Assembly: GCA_903813345.2 (NCBI GenBank)
Contig: CAIIXF020000005.1
Span: 20,527,375-20,587,374 of the forward strand
DNA: 60,000 bases
Source: Owenia fusiformis
Taxonomy: Eukaryota; Annelida; Polychaeta; Sabellida; Oweniidae
Direction: 5' to 3'
Of this stretch, positions 10,738-22,080 are shown piece after piece. The notes beneath the pieces were generated by a model. The model saw only the letters and a program-made list of their open reading frames with translations. It searched no databases and was not told the DNA's origin. Within the stretch, counting starts at the first letter, position 1; each line of letters begins with the position of its first letter. The translations under genes and the position numbers were made by a program.

Positions 10738-13576
10738 AGGGTGGTCCAAAATATGGCGAAAAACCAACTTTCTTTCGGATCATCTTCCTCATTTGACTTA
10801 CTGTTGTCCATGACCTAAAACACCTGCACACCAAATTTTGAGACCCAAATCCCATGGGAAATTTACCCACGCTTCGACTGAAAAATTCGGTTATTTCATG
10901 ATTTTTTGCTATTTTCGATAAATTGCCATCTCCTTTTTCCTGGTATAGAATGTTTCTATTTTTTCATAATAGACATTTTTGTAGGACTCTTTATTACTTA
11001 ATAATACTAGGAGCCCAAACACCAAATTTTGAGACCCAAATCCCATGTAAAATTTACCCATGCTTTGACTGAAAAATTGTGATTTTCACAGTTTTGTCCG
11101 ATTTTCAATAGATTACTGTCTCCATTTTCCTGGTATAATATGTTTCTATTTTTTCATAATAAACATTTTTGAGGACTCTTTATTACTTCATAATACTAAA
11201 AACCCATACACCAAATATCCACCAAATTTTGAGACCCAAATCCAATGAGAACGTTACCCATGCTTTGACTGAAAACTGGTGCTTATGATAGCTTATGATG
11301 TCTGTTTTAGGGGCATAATATGTTAATAAACATTATGGTAATTCCTTCTTAATCCAAAGAAACACCTAAATATCAAGACTTTAAGTCTTATTGAAAGGCG
11401 ACAAATTCAGTAGGAAAATTTAGGATCTTTTACTTGTAGATTATATACTGTGGTTAATATAAAGAAGTGATGTTGGTTTCAGTAGGGATACATCACAGGA
11501 CTTTGTTTGGATTTGTGTGAGATGTCATATTCTTTCTCACAGCTTTGCAGGGTAAGGTCAAATATCAAATCTGATTTTCTTTGGAGAAATGATTTTTTGA
11601 TTGATCAATGTATCAATGGCATGGTCTCTGTTGTAACCAGTAAGCCTGTACCAAATCTTCAAGGGATTCGAGCTTCCACTAAGCTTTGTCATTTCTCTGA
11701 AAATGTTCATGCCCTGAAAGTACACAATGTAGAAGATAGGAAGAGCAATGAGAAACACTTAAAGGACAACTGAAATAGCTTTTCTCAACTTGCAGCTACA
11801 AAAATGCGGTTTTCTCCATTGTAAGCCCAACGTAGAGTTCTTGCGATAGCCAATATAAAATAAATGTTAGATAACTGCTAACGGCCATACATAACGAAAT
11901 AAAACTAACTGATCAATCAAATTGGCCCCCACGTGATTAGTAACGTCATATACAAAATATAGCTTTGGTTTATTGGTTCCTTAGTAATCACAACGTCACG
12001 GCAACCAAAGGATTGTTGTGTAAACAAATAACAAAGCATTTTGGCATTATGACGTCATGATTTAATGGACCAAAACGGGCCACGTGGGGACCAGTGAGAG
12101 ATCACGTGGGGGCCAATTACGTCACAACCAATTCGAATATTGCTTATTAAGCAGCTATAACGATCGTTAGAGTGAAATAGTTTCAGACTACTGATGAGAA
12201 AACATGTCTAAATACATCTATCAAAAAATTATATTGATTCCTTTAGGTTAAATAATACCATTTCATATCTGCTTTAAGGTAATTCTGTATGTTCAGAAAT
12301 TTTAAGTGGAGTCCAATGTTATTTCTGGAACTCATTCCATACTTGGTCAGCTCTTTCAGTTTTACACTGAGTTCAAATATGTATTTAGATTATTAGTTGA
12401 TGGTTAGTAATTTTCTATAATGTACTATGTGCTATGTTTATACACTGTTTGTGCATCTGAATGGAATGAGTTATGTGTTCCTGAAAAAACACGGGGCTCC
12501 AATAAGGAAGCCATTAAAACTGAAAATAAGAAATTACCTTAAAGTACTATATAACCATCTTTCACGATGTAACGTATGTAAGGCCAAACAGGATAATTAA
12601 GACAACGTGTAATACAATTTATTACAAATTGCACATCACACAACAATGATATGGTGCTCTAAACGACAAAAATCAAAAGTATATGATCAAAGCAAACATG
12701 AATTTCCCATGGGGTTCAGGTCTAAACATTTGGTACATATTAAATGTATGGGTTTCTAGTATTAAGAACGTATTAATGTCCTCCTAAAATGTTTAAAAAC
12801 TTAATATAAGATTAATGTTGATCTATTGAAAATAGGAGAAAATTCGCAGAAAATCACAAATTTTTGGTTGAAGCATGAATTAATTTCTCATGGGGCCAGG
12901 GTCTCAAAATTTGGTGCATATTTGGGGTATGGGTTCCTCGTATTATGAAGTAATAAAGAGTCCTCCCAAAATATTTATTACAAAAAATAGAAACATATAA
13001 TACCAGGAAGATAGAGATGTATTGTATTGTATATGAAATAACCCAATTTTTCAGATGAAGCGTGGGTAAATTTCCCATGAGATTTGGGTCTCAAAATTTG
13101 ATGTATGGGTTCCTAAGTGTTATGAAGTAATAAAGAGTCATTCAAAAATATTTATTATGAAAAGACATCTACCATTTTATACCAGGAAAATGGAGATGGC
13201 AATTTATCGAAAATAGCAAAAAATCATTAAATAACCGAATTTTTCAGTCGAAGCGTGGGTAAATTTCCCATGGGATTTTGTCTCAACATTTGGTGTATGG
13301 GTTCCTAGTATTATGAAGTAATAAAGAGTCCTACAAAAATGTTTATTATGAAAAAATAGAAACATATTACACCAGGAAAAGGGAGATGACAATTTATCGA
13401 AAATAGCAAAAAATCATGAAATAACCGAATTTTCAGTCGAAGCGTGGGTAAATTTCCCATGTGATTTGGGTCTTGAAATTTGGTGTTCAGGTGTTTTAGG
13501 TCATGGACAACAGTAAGTGAAATGAGGAAGATGATCTGAAACAAAGTTGGTTTTTCGCCATATTTTGGACCACCCT
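10738..13576. mobile_element. 2.8-kb element with long subrepeated inverted ends
   Basis: Starts AGGGTGGTCCAAAATATGGC and ends with its complement. ATTGAATA lies at 10728-10735 and again at 13577-13584, a probable 8-bp target duplication, with two extra bases at the left end. Each arm carries several ~190-bp subrepeats containing GAGACCCAAATCCCATGGGA and ACGCTTCGACTGAAAAATTC: about three on the left and four or five on the right, in opposite orientation. The longest internal frame (11507-11773, 88 codons) is not recognised, so the copy looks non-autonomous. It could be a hAT-like or other long-inverted-repeat element. Confidence 0.8.
11921..12117. repeat. Short inverted repeat with CACGTG boxes
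   Basis: ATTGGCCCCCACGTGAT at 11921-11937 and its exact complement at 12101-12117 enclose about 165 bp with a third CACGTG and a TGACGTCA-like site. It may be a small MITE nested in the 10738-13576 element. CACGTG is the canonical E-box, but any regulatory use here is speculative. Confidence 0.6.
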
Positions 13577-13584
13577 ATTGAATA

Positions 13585-13982
13585 AGCCCTTGGATTAACT
13601 GTGTGTAACATATTGATGCAACAAAAATTGAAAATGCAGGGGTGGAAGGGGTTGAAAATCAGGACAACATTTCAGAGAAAACATGAGGGTAGATGGTTTG
13701 CATCTTCCTTATCTCAAAGTCAAATTATTTTATCATCTCTATTAGTGCTTTTCCTGGAGGTAATGCATTGGCCTAACATATGCACCTGTTTAAATACTCA
13801 GAAAATAGCCCAAATCCAACATATGACTGTCCGAAATCTGTTGCGATACTTTTCGTCCTCCTTTATGAAGACTAACATTTTTTCACCTTCCATGGTACCT
13901 AAGACTGGAGTTTATACTTGACATCTTTGTGGATCATAATGTCGACTACTTTACTACCCTTTGCATTCGTTTGACCTTCACT
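13585..13982. other. Non-coding, nothing recognised
   Basis: A 106-codon + frame at 13601-13921 has no recognisable domain. The end contains CTACCCTTTGCATTCGTTTG (13955-13974), closely similar to a stretch near 52373, so part of it may be a dispersed repeat. Confidence 0.4.
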
Positions 13983-15649
13983 TATTTCCTAATTAAACAG
14001 TCTTCACCACAAACCACACAACATAATATCACATATATTATAGGATTAAATTGGAGCCAGCAGCCCGCGTTTATTGGAAAAGCGTTAAGTACATCTGGTA
14101 CAAAGAATGAGTGAAAAAATGAAAAAATGAAGCCAGTTCGCGATGCATCCAGGTACCTATGACGGCCACGATGCCAATGTCATCACGATGCCGATGGCAT
14201 TAGTGCCAGAAACCTCTTAGGTTCAAATATACCCAACATCCGTCCTCGGCTCTCAACCTCGCTGCTGATTTACGATGTTAACTGCCTTCAAGACATCAAT
14301 AAGGCACCGTATAATTAAAACATCTAAATCCAACAACCCAAAACCAATGATCAACTGTCATTAAAGCCATTGTGGCTACACGTTTGTTAACACGTCAAAG
14401 ATCTCAAATAAATTCACAAATTTCGGAATAAACCAAATTCTAAATTGTGACTGTATCTGTCAACTTGCACTATAAAAAACTTGTATAAGGACCATACACG
14501 TATATAGTGCCTTCTAGCACTATGCAAAATCTGTGAGTAATATACCTCACTATCTAATACAGTAATCACAAACTGTCATTAATACATATTAACAATAATC
14601 TAAATAACTGTCTACAGACTTGCACTGTAACCATATCATTGCCTCTTGGCAAAAAACGTAACTGAAATGAAACTTACTTCTTTAACAGACTGTCGTAATA
14701 TGCGACATTGTTGGTCACAATAGACAAAAATTCCGTGATTATCACAATACACGAACGAACGTATACAAAAATCCTACGACCTTTTGTGATGAAAAATATA
14801 AAATCTGGAAAGCACCATGCTTTGCAAACCCTTATACCAACTGGTCTCGTATTGCAACAAAAGCAAAAGTACAACTCTTGGAAACGTTGTAAAATCTAAA
14901 TACTATAAAAACTGTTTAATATAAAATGCAATTAGCTGACAAGCACTTCTCTTAATGTGTTTGTCACATTAATATAAAACAACTACTGTAAATGTTGTTG
15001 ATGAACACAACTATCATCTTAAAATACCAAGACTTGATGCCCTTCTGGAAATAGATATTACATATATCTAAAAATATAAAGGACTTTCGAATATAATCAA
15101 TATCTTAAAAAGCAAAACTTCGTGCCTTCCTCGAAACAATATGACAGAAACGCACTTAAATACATGTTTATTCGCTAAGATACAATGCGCTGTCAGTAAA
15201 AATTAAACCATGCCTTGAGATTCAGATTTATATGCAAATTACATAATTGCTTCAAAGAAACCTAATATCTAATTGTTTTAATTAACATCCTATATTATGC
15301 AATGCATTGTAATAATTGCAGAAAAATATACTTCCAAAGATAGTAATAAATGGGAACAGGTTACATCAACTTCAGAACACATATACTTAATTCAAAAACG
15401 TTGATTTGGTCAAAAGCACTTACAAGAAAGTGTTCACTAACTTCAATATGAAAAACGTTAGTTTATCGCCCTGACACCGTTAAAACCCAGATCAAAATCT
15501 TTGTGACTTCGAAAGGGAAAAAGGTATGCCTCCTCGAACAATAAAACTAAATTTTCGAATCCGTTGTATGACAACTTACAACATAAACTAAAACTGTGTA
15601 TAAACGCTTCGGTTGCTGCTCGCAGAATAACACGATCCCATCGTGCATC
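13983..15649. repeat. Unknown repeat family, copy A (1.67 kb)
   Basis: Shares three blocks in the same order with copy B at 21033-25101: a left end of about 82 bp (from TATTTCCTAATTAAACAG to GGAGCCAGCAGCC), an internal block (14925-15040, TGCAATTAGCTGAC...ACACAACTATCATCTT), and a right end of about 60 bp (TATAAACGCTTCGGTTGCTG to CATCGTGCATC). No coding region is recognised and no inverted ends are seen. Copy A is a shorter version lacking most of B's interior and lacking B's 145-bp flanking repeats. The element class is unknown. Confidence 0.7.
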
Positions 15650-15669
15650 ACTGCGTGAAATATGGGATT

Positions 15670-15790
15670 CCAACTCTTGACACGTCTAGAAACTGGTCTT
15701 TACACGCCGGGTTTCTAGACGTGCCAATTATTTACACCTCTTGACACGCGATGAATTCAACTCTTTACACCTCTTGACACGCTCTTGGCA
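15670..15790 (+). repeat. CTCTTGACACG-type short repeats
   Basis: Irregular repetition of CTCTTGACACG, CTTTACACGCC and TTTCTAGACGTG in about 120 bp, just right of copy A. The same vocabulary recurs at 20757-20888, just left of copy B, and more weakly at 19124-19200. It may be an outer part of the same repeat family. Confidence 0.6.
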
Positions 15791-18649
15791 CACTGAACAA
15801 CATAATTATGTGTAAACAACTAACCTAATTACCAATAGCAATACATACAGTATTTTAACGATTGCAAGTATTTTCTCTGATACTTTTAATTGATATATTT
15901 TTTAATCATTCTTTCGCAGACTGTTTGGAACAAGTACATGTAGCAAATATTAAACAGACTATTTTGTATGTACGCTGACACATTGACTTATTTAAACATT
16001 TTGGCAATTTCATGCCGCCTTTTGAAAATATAAATCAGTTACAGGCAATGCTAATCGACGTGAAGGAAGTGAAGGAAATACATATCATGATAAGAAAAAG
16101 AAAGGCGTTTCAAGGATAAAACGTGCAATAAACTTTGAAAACACTGATACATCAGGCCTATTTATATATTTATTTTGTATTAGCTTAATATAAAGGTAAA
16201 CTTACTTTTCGATGAGTATTTGGATTTCGGAGTAATTTGTTTCAAGTTAAGTCAATACAAATTATCGCCGACTTAACTTGTGACCATACATATGATAAAT
16301 GAGGGACATTTTAATACACAATTGGGCAAAACAAGCATATTCAATCGAATGTACCATTCTCTCTGCTGTTCTTTCCCAGCCTATCCATAAACAGACAGGT
16401 ACAAGTTCCCATAGTTTTCGCAACATCTAATTCTATGATCAATTGCTAGACACAGCAAATATACTAATTAATTGTCTGATTGTGATTCGGGAACGTAGGG
16501 TTTTTACATAAACAGGATACTTGGCTGTACATAGCCTGAGAACACCGGATTGACCCCCCCCCAATCGGGATATGAATTGATACAAGGTCAAGTATTCTGC
16601 CCCTTTTGTGTGATAAAAATATGTATTTAATTGGTGCTTTAACTTTTTGAACAAAGAAATGAAATAATCGCACTGAATGTCTCAACATAAATCAGTGATG
16701 TTTAATTAATAAATGGCACGATTATGTCAGTCTACGCACTTCATGGACATGGACGGGGGGGGGGGGGTGTGTGAGTTACCCATTCTAAAATGGTTAAATT
16801 TTGTATTAAAGAGTAATCAATAGGTCGTGAACTCCGATTGATAACCAACTGTAGCATACTACTTAATTTGTTTGACTATTGATATTAAAAAGGAGTGAAT
16901 TTATGATATTCATAGAGGTACATTGTATTGGTATTAATATAATAATGATATTGGGGACCATAAACCACTTTGTTTCGCAAGTAGCTTTAGGATCGCGGTT
17001 TTATCTTCACATGTTGCCCTTTGTGCAATTCGAAAATGAAATATTTTAATCTATAATTTATATATCATTTGCAAAATAAATATAATTAAGAGACATGGGG
17101 GAGGGGGGGGGGGTTAACAGCCAGAATTTGGAATGAATTTGGGAATTTCAAGGATTGATTCACTTAATGTTGTTCACTGGAGTCGATACACACACCTGCA
17201 TAACAATCGGAGACAAAACTGACTTAATCTGATATGATAACAAAAGATTAATAACTTAGTCTATGTTTTTGTTTTTATAATTGCGGAAGTGTACCAAAAC
17301 CACCTTGATTACAGAAGATATCGTCTAGGCTTCAGATTTAATGAATAGATTTTTTGCCCTAGTCTCATTTAATAAAACAGGCTATTTGCGTATTTAATTA
17401 ATATTTGTGACAAAATATTTCAGTTAGACTCAAAATCAAAACGAATTTCTCCATTATAGCCCCCCTCGCAACTGTCCCGAGTCTGCATCTGTTTTTCATG
17501 CTTCCGATCCACCTTTGGGATAGAGAGAATAGATGTAGATTTGTAATTTGGGGGGTGGCATTAAATGTGTTCTCATACAAACTAAAATAAACCCCAAAAA
17601 GCCATATCAAATGTCCAAACACAAGACCAATGCCATGTCAAACATCCAAATATAGAACCAATGCCATACCCCCGGGTACCAAATATCCAGAATATAAGAC
17701 CAAGGCCATTCGAAATATCGAATGCCCCGAGAAGAAGGCAGATCTTTGAGTAAAATGATCATAAACAACCTCAAATGAAGGATATGTGTAACAACTAGAC
17801 CAATGCACCGGGACCAATGCCGTACCACAATTGAGGGGTAACATATTTTCCACACCGACTCTTATACCAGAAAATGGAAAAATCTGTCTTAAAATGTGGG
17901 TCCATTGGCTTGACATACCAAATGTAAAAAAGGTACCCCACCTGAGCCGAGTGTGAACCCCCGGGGTGAATGGTGAACACACGGGGCAAGGAATTCTTTG
18001 ATTTTGATTCAAGTAATTTTTTTTATTAAATTCATACTCATGTTAATAGCGGACGCCTTGGCCAAATAATCTTTCAAATCATGCACTTTCCAAGTGATTT
18101 TGTAGCAAAATTGTGATAATATATGAACCCCTTGGAATTATTCAAAGACGGACCCCCGCCAGCCCATCCCCCATTCTTACCTATGCTAAACACTAAGAAA
18201 ATATATAGAATGGTATCTTACACTTTTTTCTAAATGTTGATATCCAAAAAACATATCTTTTTGGTTTATCAACACATACCGCTCACAATATAACAAGTAT
18301 ACAGATTGTAACATAGATAAGCGAATTGGGGAAAATTACAATCCCTTTGATCAAATTATTATAAGATTTAATCTCCAGCTGAGGTGCAATCAAAATGTTG
18401 ATACACATAATTAGCAGTCAGAAAGATGCTCTTACCACTGTAGTTTTCAATATTCGCTTTGTTGTAACATCTTATTTCAAAAGAATGGATATTGATGATT
18501 GTATGGAAGTATTCATATCAAACATTCACATCAAACATTCACATTATAGTTTACAGTGGAATTCCCTCCATAAATGCAACATATTTACCATTTAAGATTT
18601 CATATTGGACTTTCCGCATAATGATAAAATGTTGACGATATAGTTTTCG
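15791..18649. other. Non-coding, nothing firm recognised
   Basis: AT-rich with several G or C homopolymers of 8-12 bases (near 16555, 16755 and 17103). Around 17610-17830 are degenerate ACCAATGCCAT-type repeats. Frames of 60-124 codons, including the overlapping minus frames at 17607-18012, show no domain and overlap those repeats. No exon could be assigned. Confidence 0.5.
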
Positions 18650-18658
18650 ATAAAACCC

Positions 18659-18926
18659 CAGGGCCGTAGCCAGCTTTCAGTCGGGGGGAGGGGTGATGCA
18701 ATCACCAAAATATTTTAGGTTTTCAGTCGGGGGTGCGATCGTGACATAAATGAGGCAAAAAATATTTGTTTTGAATTTTTACGAAAATGATGCAACTTCC
18801 TTCAAACCTGAGCTAGAAGCTTCAAACAAAAAATCAATTTAATGCTCTTTTCTTCCTCTACCTTATGGTACCTTTTATTGCTTGTAGGAGGGGGTGCGAA
18901 CTCATCGCTTCTCCTCGTTACGCTTA
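18659..18926 (+). mobile_element. hAT-like MITE (CAGGGGCGTAGCCAG family)
   Basis: Begins CAGGGCCGTAGCCAGC and ends near GTTACGCTTA. It shares the internal ATGCAACTTCCTTCAAA and GAGCTAGAAGCTTCAAA blocks with the copies at 40884 and 5640. Flanks ATAAAACC (18650-18657) and ATAAACCC (18926-18933) match at 7 of 8 positions, consistent with an aged 8-bp duplication. No coding capacity. Confidence 0.65.
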
Positions 18927-18933
18927 TAAACCC

Positions 18934-20756
18934 AATAACGTATTCCCAAGGAATCGACTTTATTAATTTATATGTGAAAAATGAGCTTGCATGTACAAAT
19001 TGCATCGTATGCAAACCTTCCCCTGACCGACCCGGTCATGTTTATGTCTTTTGAATGATGTCTACCCCTTGATGCATGCATCCTTTAATAAGTGGTGTTA
19101 AGAATATTGGTGTAGGCCCTGGGCAATATCTCTAGATACGCAGAGTTTCTAGACCGGCTAAGCACGTCTAAAAATTACTAGAAATTCCACAATTTATACA
19201 GTGATATGGATTTCATGTTTCTATTGAATGCCTTATTTTGAAGTCTAGCTAAATAATCGAATTTGATTTTAAACGTTTTCGGGGATCCGGGCAGAACTCA
19301 GGATATAGTACTTGAGTACATTTGCATTCAAAATAATTCAAAATTCAAAATTGCAAATATCATGGAAGTTGATTGCAATTATGTTCGATGATCGTCAACA
19401 TGAAAGAACAATATGTCTGAATAATTAGCTATTAAACATCTTTATCAAAACTTTCCTACACTTTTAAATGTTGATCTTGTCAAAGAGTACTCTCCATCTG
19501 AGATTCAGATGTAGATCGAAAATCAAATTGATTTCAAAGGTATTTATAGATGGTTTACATGAGGGGTTCTGTCGATGTGGGTGGTGTATTCCTTTCATAA
19601 CAAAGAGTTGTTTTGCTTCCGGGGTCCTAAATTATTCAATTTTAAATAGTAACTAATAAGATTAAACAGATCAAAAAGACTCGGGGCACTGCCGTCGCCC
19701 CATCATGATCAATACAGGTGACAATAAGCGACACATGTTTCAGCGTCATGATAGTAAACCATGACATCTCAAATCTTCCCAGCCCTTGATTTTTGAGATC
19801 TTTCATCCCAGCTCATATTTCATCTAATTGGGGTCATAAAACTTGTGTAACTGTGCCTGTTGCATCCTCGCTGGAAGGGTATTTTACAAGTATAAATGAA
19901 GTCCTTTGAAGAAGGATGTGCCTGTTGTTAAATACATGTACAATGCCTTACTACATTATGTAATGTATTGACATTAAGGTAGATGATTACATGATAACAA
20001 TCACACTTATTGACATTCATAACTCTTCCCATCTGATATGCTCAGATCACAGAATATGCCTCATTATATCAGAGCATGTTTCAGGCGTTTCAGACCCATA
20101 GCCAGGATTTGCCAAGGGGTGGGTTACTTTTTTAAGAAATTCCAGGGGGAGTTTACTTTTGGCAATGTTAGTTCAAAAATGAGCAAAATAATTTAAAAGG
20201 TGCTCAGTATGGGGTAAAAAATGCAATTTTGGTCACGGAAGGGGGGGGGGGGTCGCTAGAACCAATCTATCCCCCTTGTATTCGGGCCTGCATGTGCTAT
20301 CTACATATTTGACAATTGATAATTTGATTGACACGGTTCAAAGTGGACTTTGTTAATTATTCAAACTGTTTTAATATCTAGGAATATGCGTCCAAGTTAA
20401 AATCACTCGAAATCAGGGTAGATAAACCTAGGAAAAACACATTTCGTGTTTTCATTTGATCTTTAACATGATCCTGTAAAAATGTCAGATTTAGCAAAAT
20501 ACATAGGCGATCTCCATCTGCACATATCTACTCATTCCGACTAAGCTATTGCCTATACTTACACGCACACGCATACTTTTAAATTAATTTTATTTTGATA
20601 ATGATTTAAAAAAAACAAATTATTATTAACACGAAATTAAAATGATTGTTATATTCCAATCCTAGTAAAGTATAATTAAGCGCAACTATAGGGCATAACA
20701 ACATGTGGCCAGTCTAATTATACTGTTTGTTTTGATAAGGCTGTGCAAAGAGATAT
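18934..20756. other. Non-coding; possible degenerate short element
   Basis: No gene is supported. Around 20093-20290 a stretch starting CCCATAGCCAGGATTTGCC and containing long G runs resembles the style of the CGTAGCCAG elements but is too degenerate to delimit. A CTAGATACGCAGAG motif near 19132 recurs at 20820. Confidence 0.45.
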
Positions 20757-20888
20757 CAAAACTCTTGACACGCTCTTTACACGCGAGGTCTTTGCACCTC
20801 TTGACACGTCTTGGAATCTCTAGATACGCGGAGTTCCTAGACTATCTTTGCACGTCTAGAAATTGCTTGGAATTTCACATTTGACGCA
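20757..20888 (+). repeat. CTCTTGACACG-type short repeats
   Basis: Contains CTCTTGACACGC, CTCTTTACACGC and CTCTTGACACGTCT in succession, then CTAGATACGCGGAG. This is the vocabulary seen at 15670-15790. It lies immediately left of the 145-bp direct repeat flanking copy B. Confidence 0.55.
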
Positions 20889-21033
20889 GTGCATCTACTC
20901 ACATAACCTACTCATGATCTCATCATGTTATCCAATCAGTCGAAATCGCGTTCGATTTCACTAACGTTACGACGTTATATCAACCGGAAATAAAATAATT
21001 CAACTCTAATTTCAAACGTGTTGAATTTTAATT
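20889..21033 (+). repeat. 145-bp direct repeat, left copy
   Basis: Starts GTGCATCTACTCACATAACC and ends GTTGAATTTTAATT. By eye it is identical over its full length to 25095-25239. It flanks copy B like a terminal repeat, but the usual LTR hallmarks are absent: no TG...CA ends, no primer-binding site right after it, and no purine tract before the right copy. Confidence 0.85.
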
Positions 21034-21224
21034 ATTTCCTAATTAAACAGTCTTCACCACAAACCACACAACATAATATCACATATATTATAGGATTAAA
21101 TTGGAGCCAGCAGCCACGCCAGAACCTTCTAAAAAACGGGCAAACTAGTGACCAAAGCTCGAAATGTCTCTTCTTTGAGACTTCCAACAAAGGTAGTCTT
21201 CCTTGAATCAGTCCAAGGCATCGT

Positions 21225-21560
21225 ATCTGAATCACACGTACATATGTATCTGTCTTATATGGATCTCAATCCAACAAAGTAGTCTTCTTTTAATCAGCTC
21301 AAAGCATCTAATCTATATCACGCTTGTATCTATCTTATATGGACAAAATGTGTCCCAGTGTTCACATAGGCTTGTATCCATACCTTACTATTGGTTGTAT
21401 TGTATCTATCTTATATGGATCTCAATCCAACAAAGCAGTCTTCTTTGAATCAGTCCAAAGCATCTCATTTATATCACACTTGTATCTATCTTATAAGGAC
21501 AACTTGTGTTCCAATGTTCATTTAGGCGTGTGTCCATACCCTACTATGGTTTGTATTTCC
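21225..21560 (+). repeat. Tandem duplication, ~175-bp unit, two copies
   Basis: Both units contain TGTATCTATCTTATATGGAT, CTCAATCCAACAAAG, AGTCTTCTTT and a closing GTCCATACC-type segment. They differ at many positions, so the duplication is not recent. Frames across it are by-products. Confidence 0.75.
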
Positions 21561-21715
21561 TGAAATTACACAGAAATAGCATTAAAAACATGTAAATATC
21601 GCATTGTCGCTCCAAGCGACTAACCCCTTTTTGAGGTTGCTAAATTGTACCTGCGTTCGACGCATTATACGAATCCGTCAACCCACGATACAAGTAGACT
21701 TAAAGTCTTTTACGT

Positions 21716-22080
21716 CAGAGTTCGAACTGTACTGCATCAGAACAACTGCTCGACGTAATAGCTATAATGCCAAACATGATAACATTTTTTACGTCGGAGT
21801 TCCAACTGTACTTCAACAGAACAACTATTCGACGTACTGGTAATAATGCCAAACATGACAACAATTTTTTGTCTGAGTTCCAACTGTACTTCAACAGAAC
21901 AACTATTCGACGTACTGGTAATTATGCCAAACATGATAACATTTTTTATGTCGGAGTTCCAACTGTACTTCAACAGAAAAACTATTCGACATACTGGTAA
22001 TAATGCCAAACATGATAACAATTTTCATGTCGGAATGTCAACTGAACTTTAACAGAACAACTGCTCAACGTAATGCCAAA
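21716..22080 (+). repeat. ~79-bp tandem repeat, about five copies
   Basis: The unit includes GAGTTCCAACTGTACTTCAA, ACAACTATTCGACGTACTGG and AATGCCAAACATGATAACA. Copies start near 21716, 21794, 21872, 21950 and 22028, with decayed relics to about 22320. The several overlapping frames of 70-94 codons here are repeat artefacts. Confidence 0.85.

Noticed and set aside
15600-15700. Helitron 3' end (hairpin GATCCCAT/ATGGGATT then CTAG)
   Set aside because: The hairpin is short, CTAG is frequent, no 5' TC end or Rep/helicase is seen, and copy B lacks the same arrangement.
17398-18012. Overlapping minus frames at 17398-18012 as exons
   Set aside because: They overlap in different frames over degenerate ACCAATGCCAT repeats and show no domain or splice logic.
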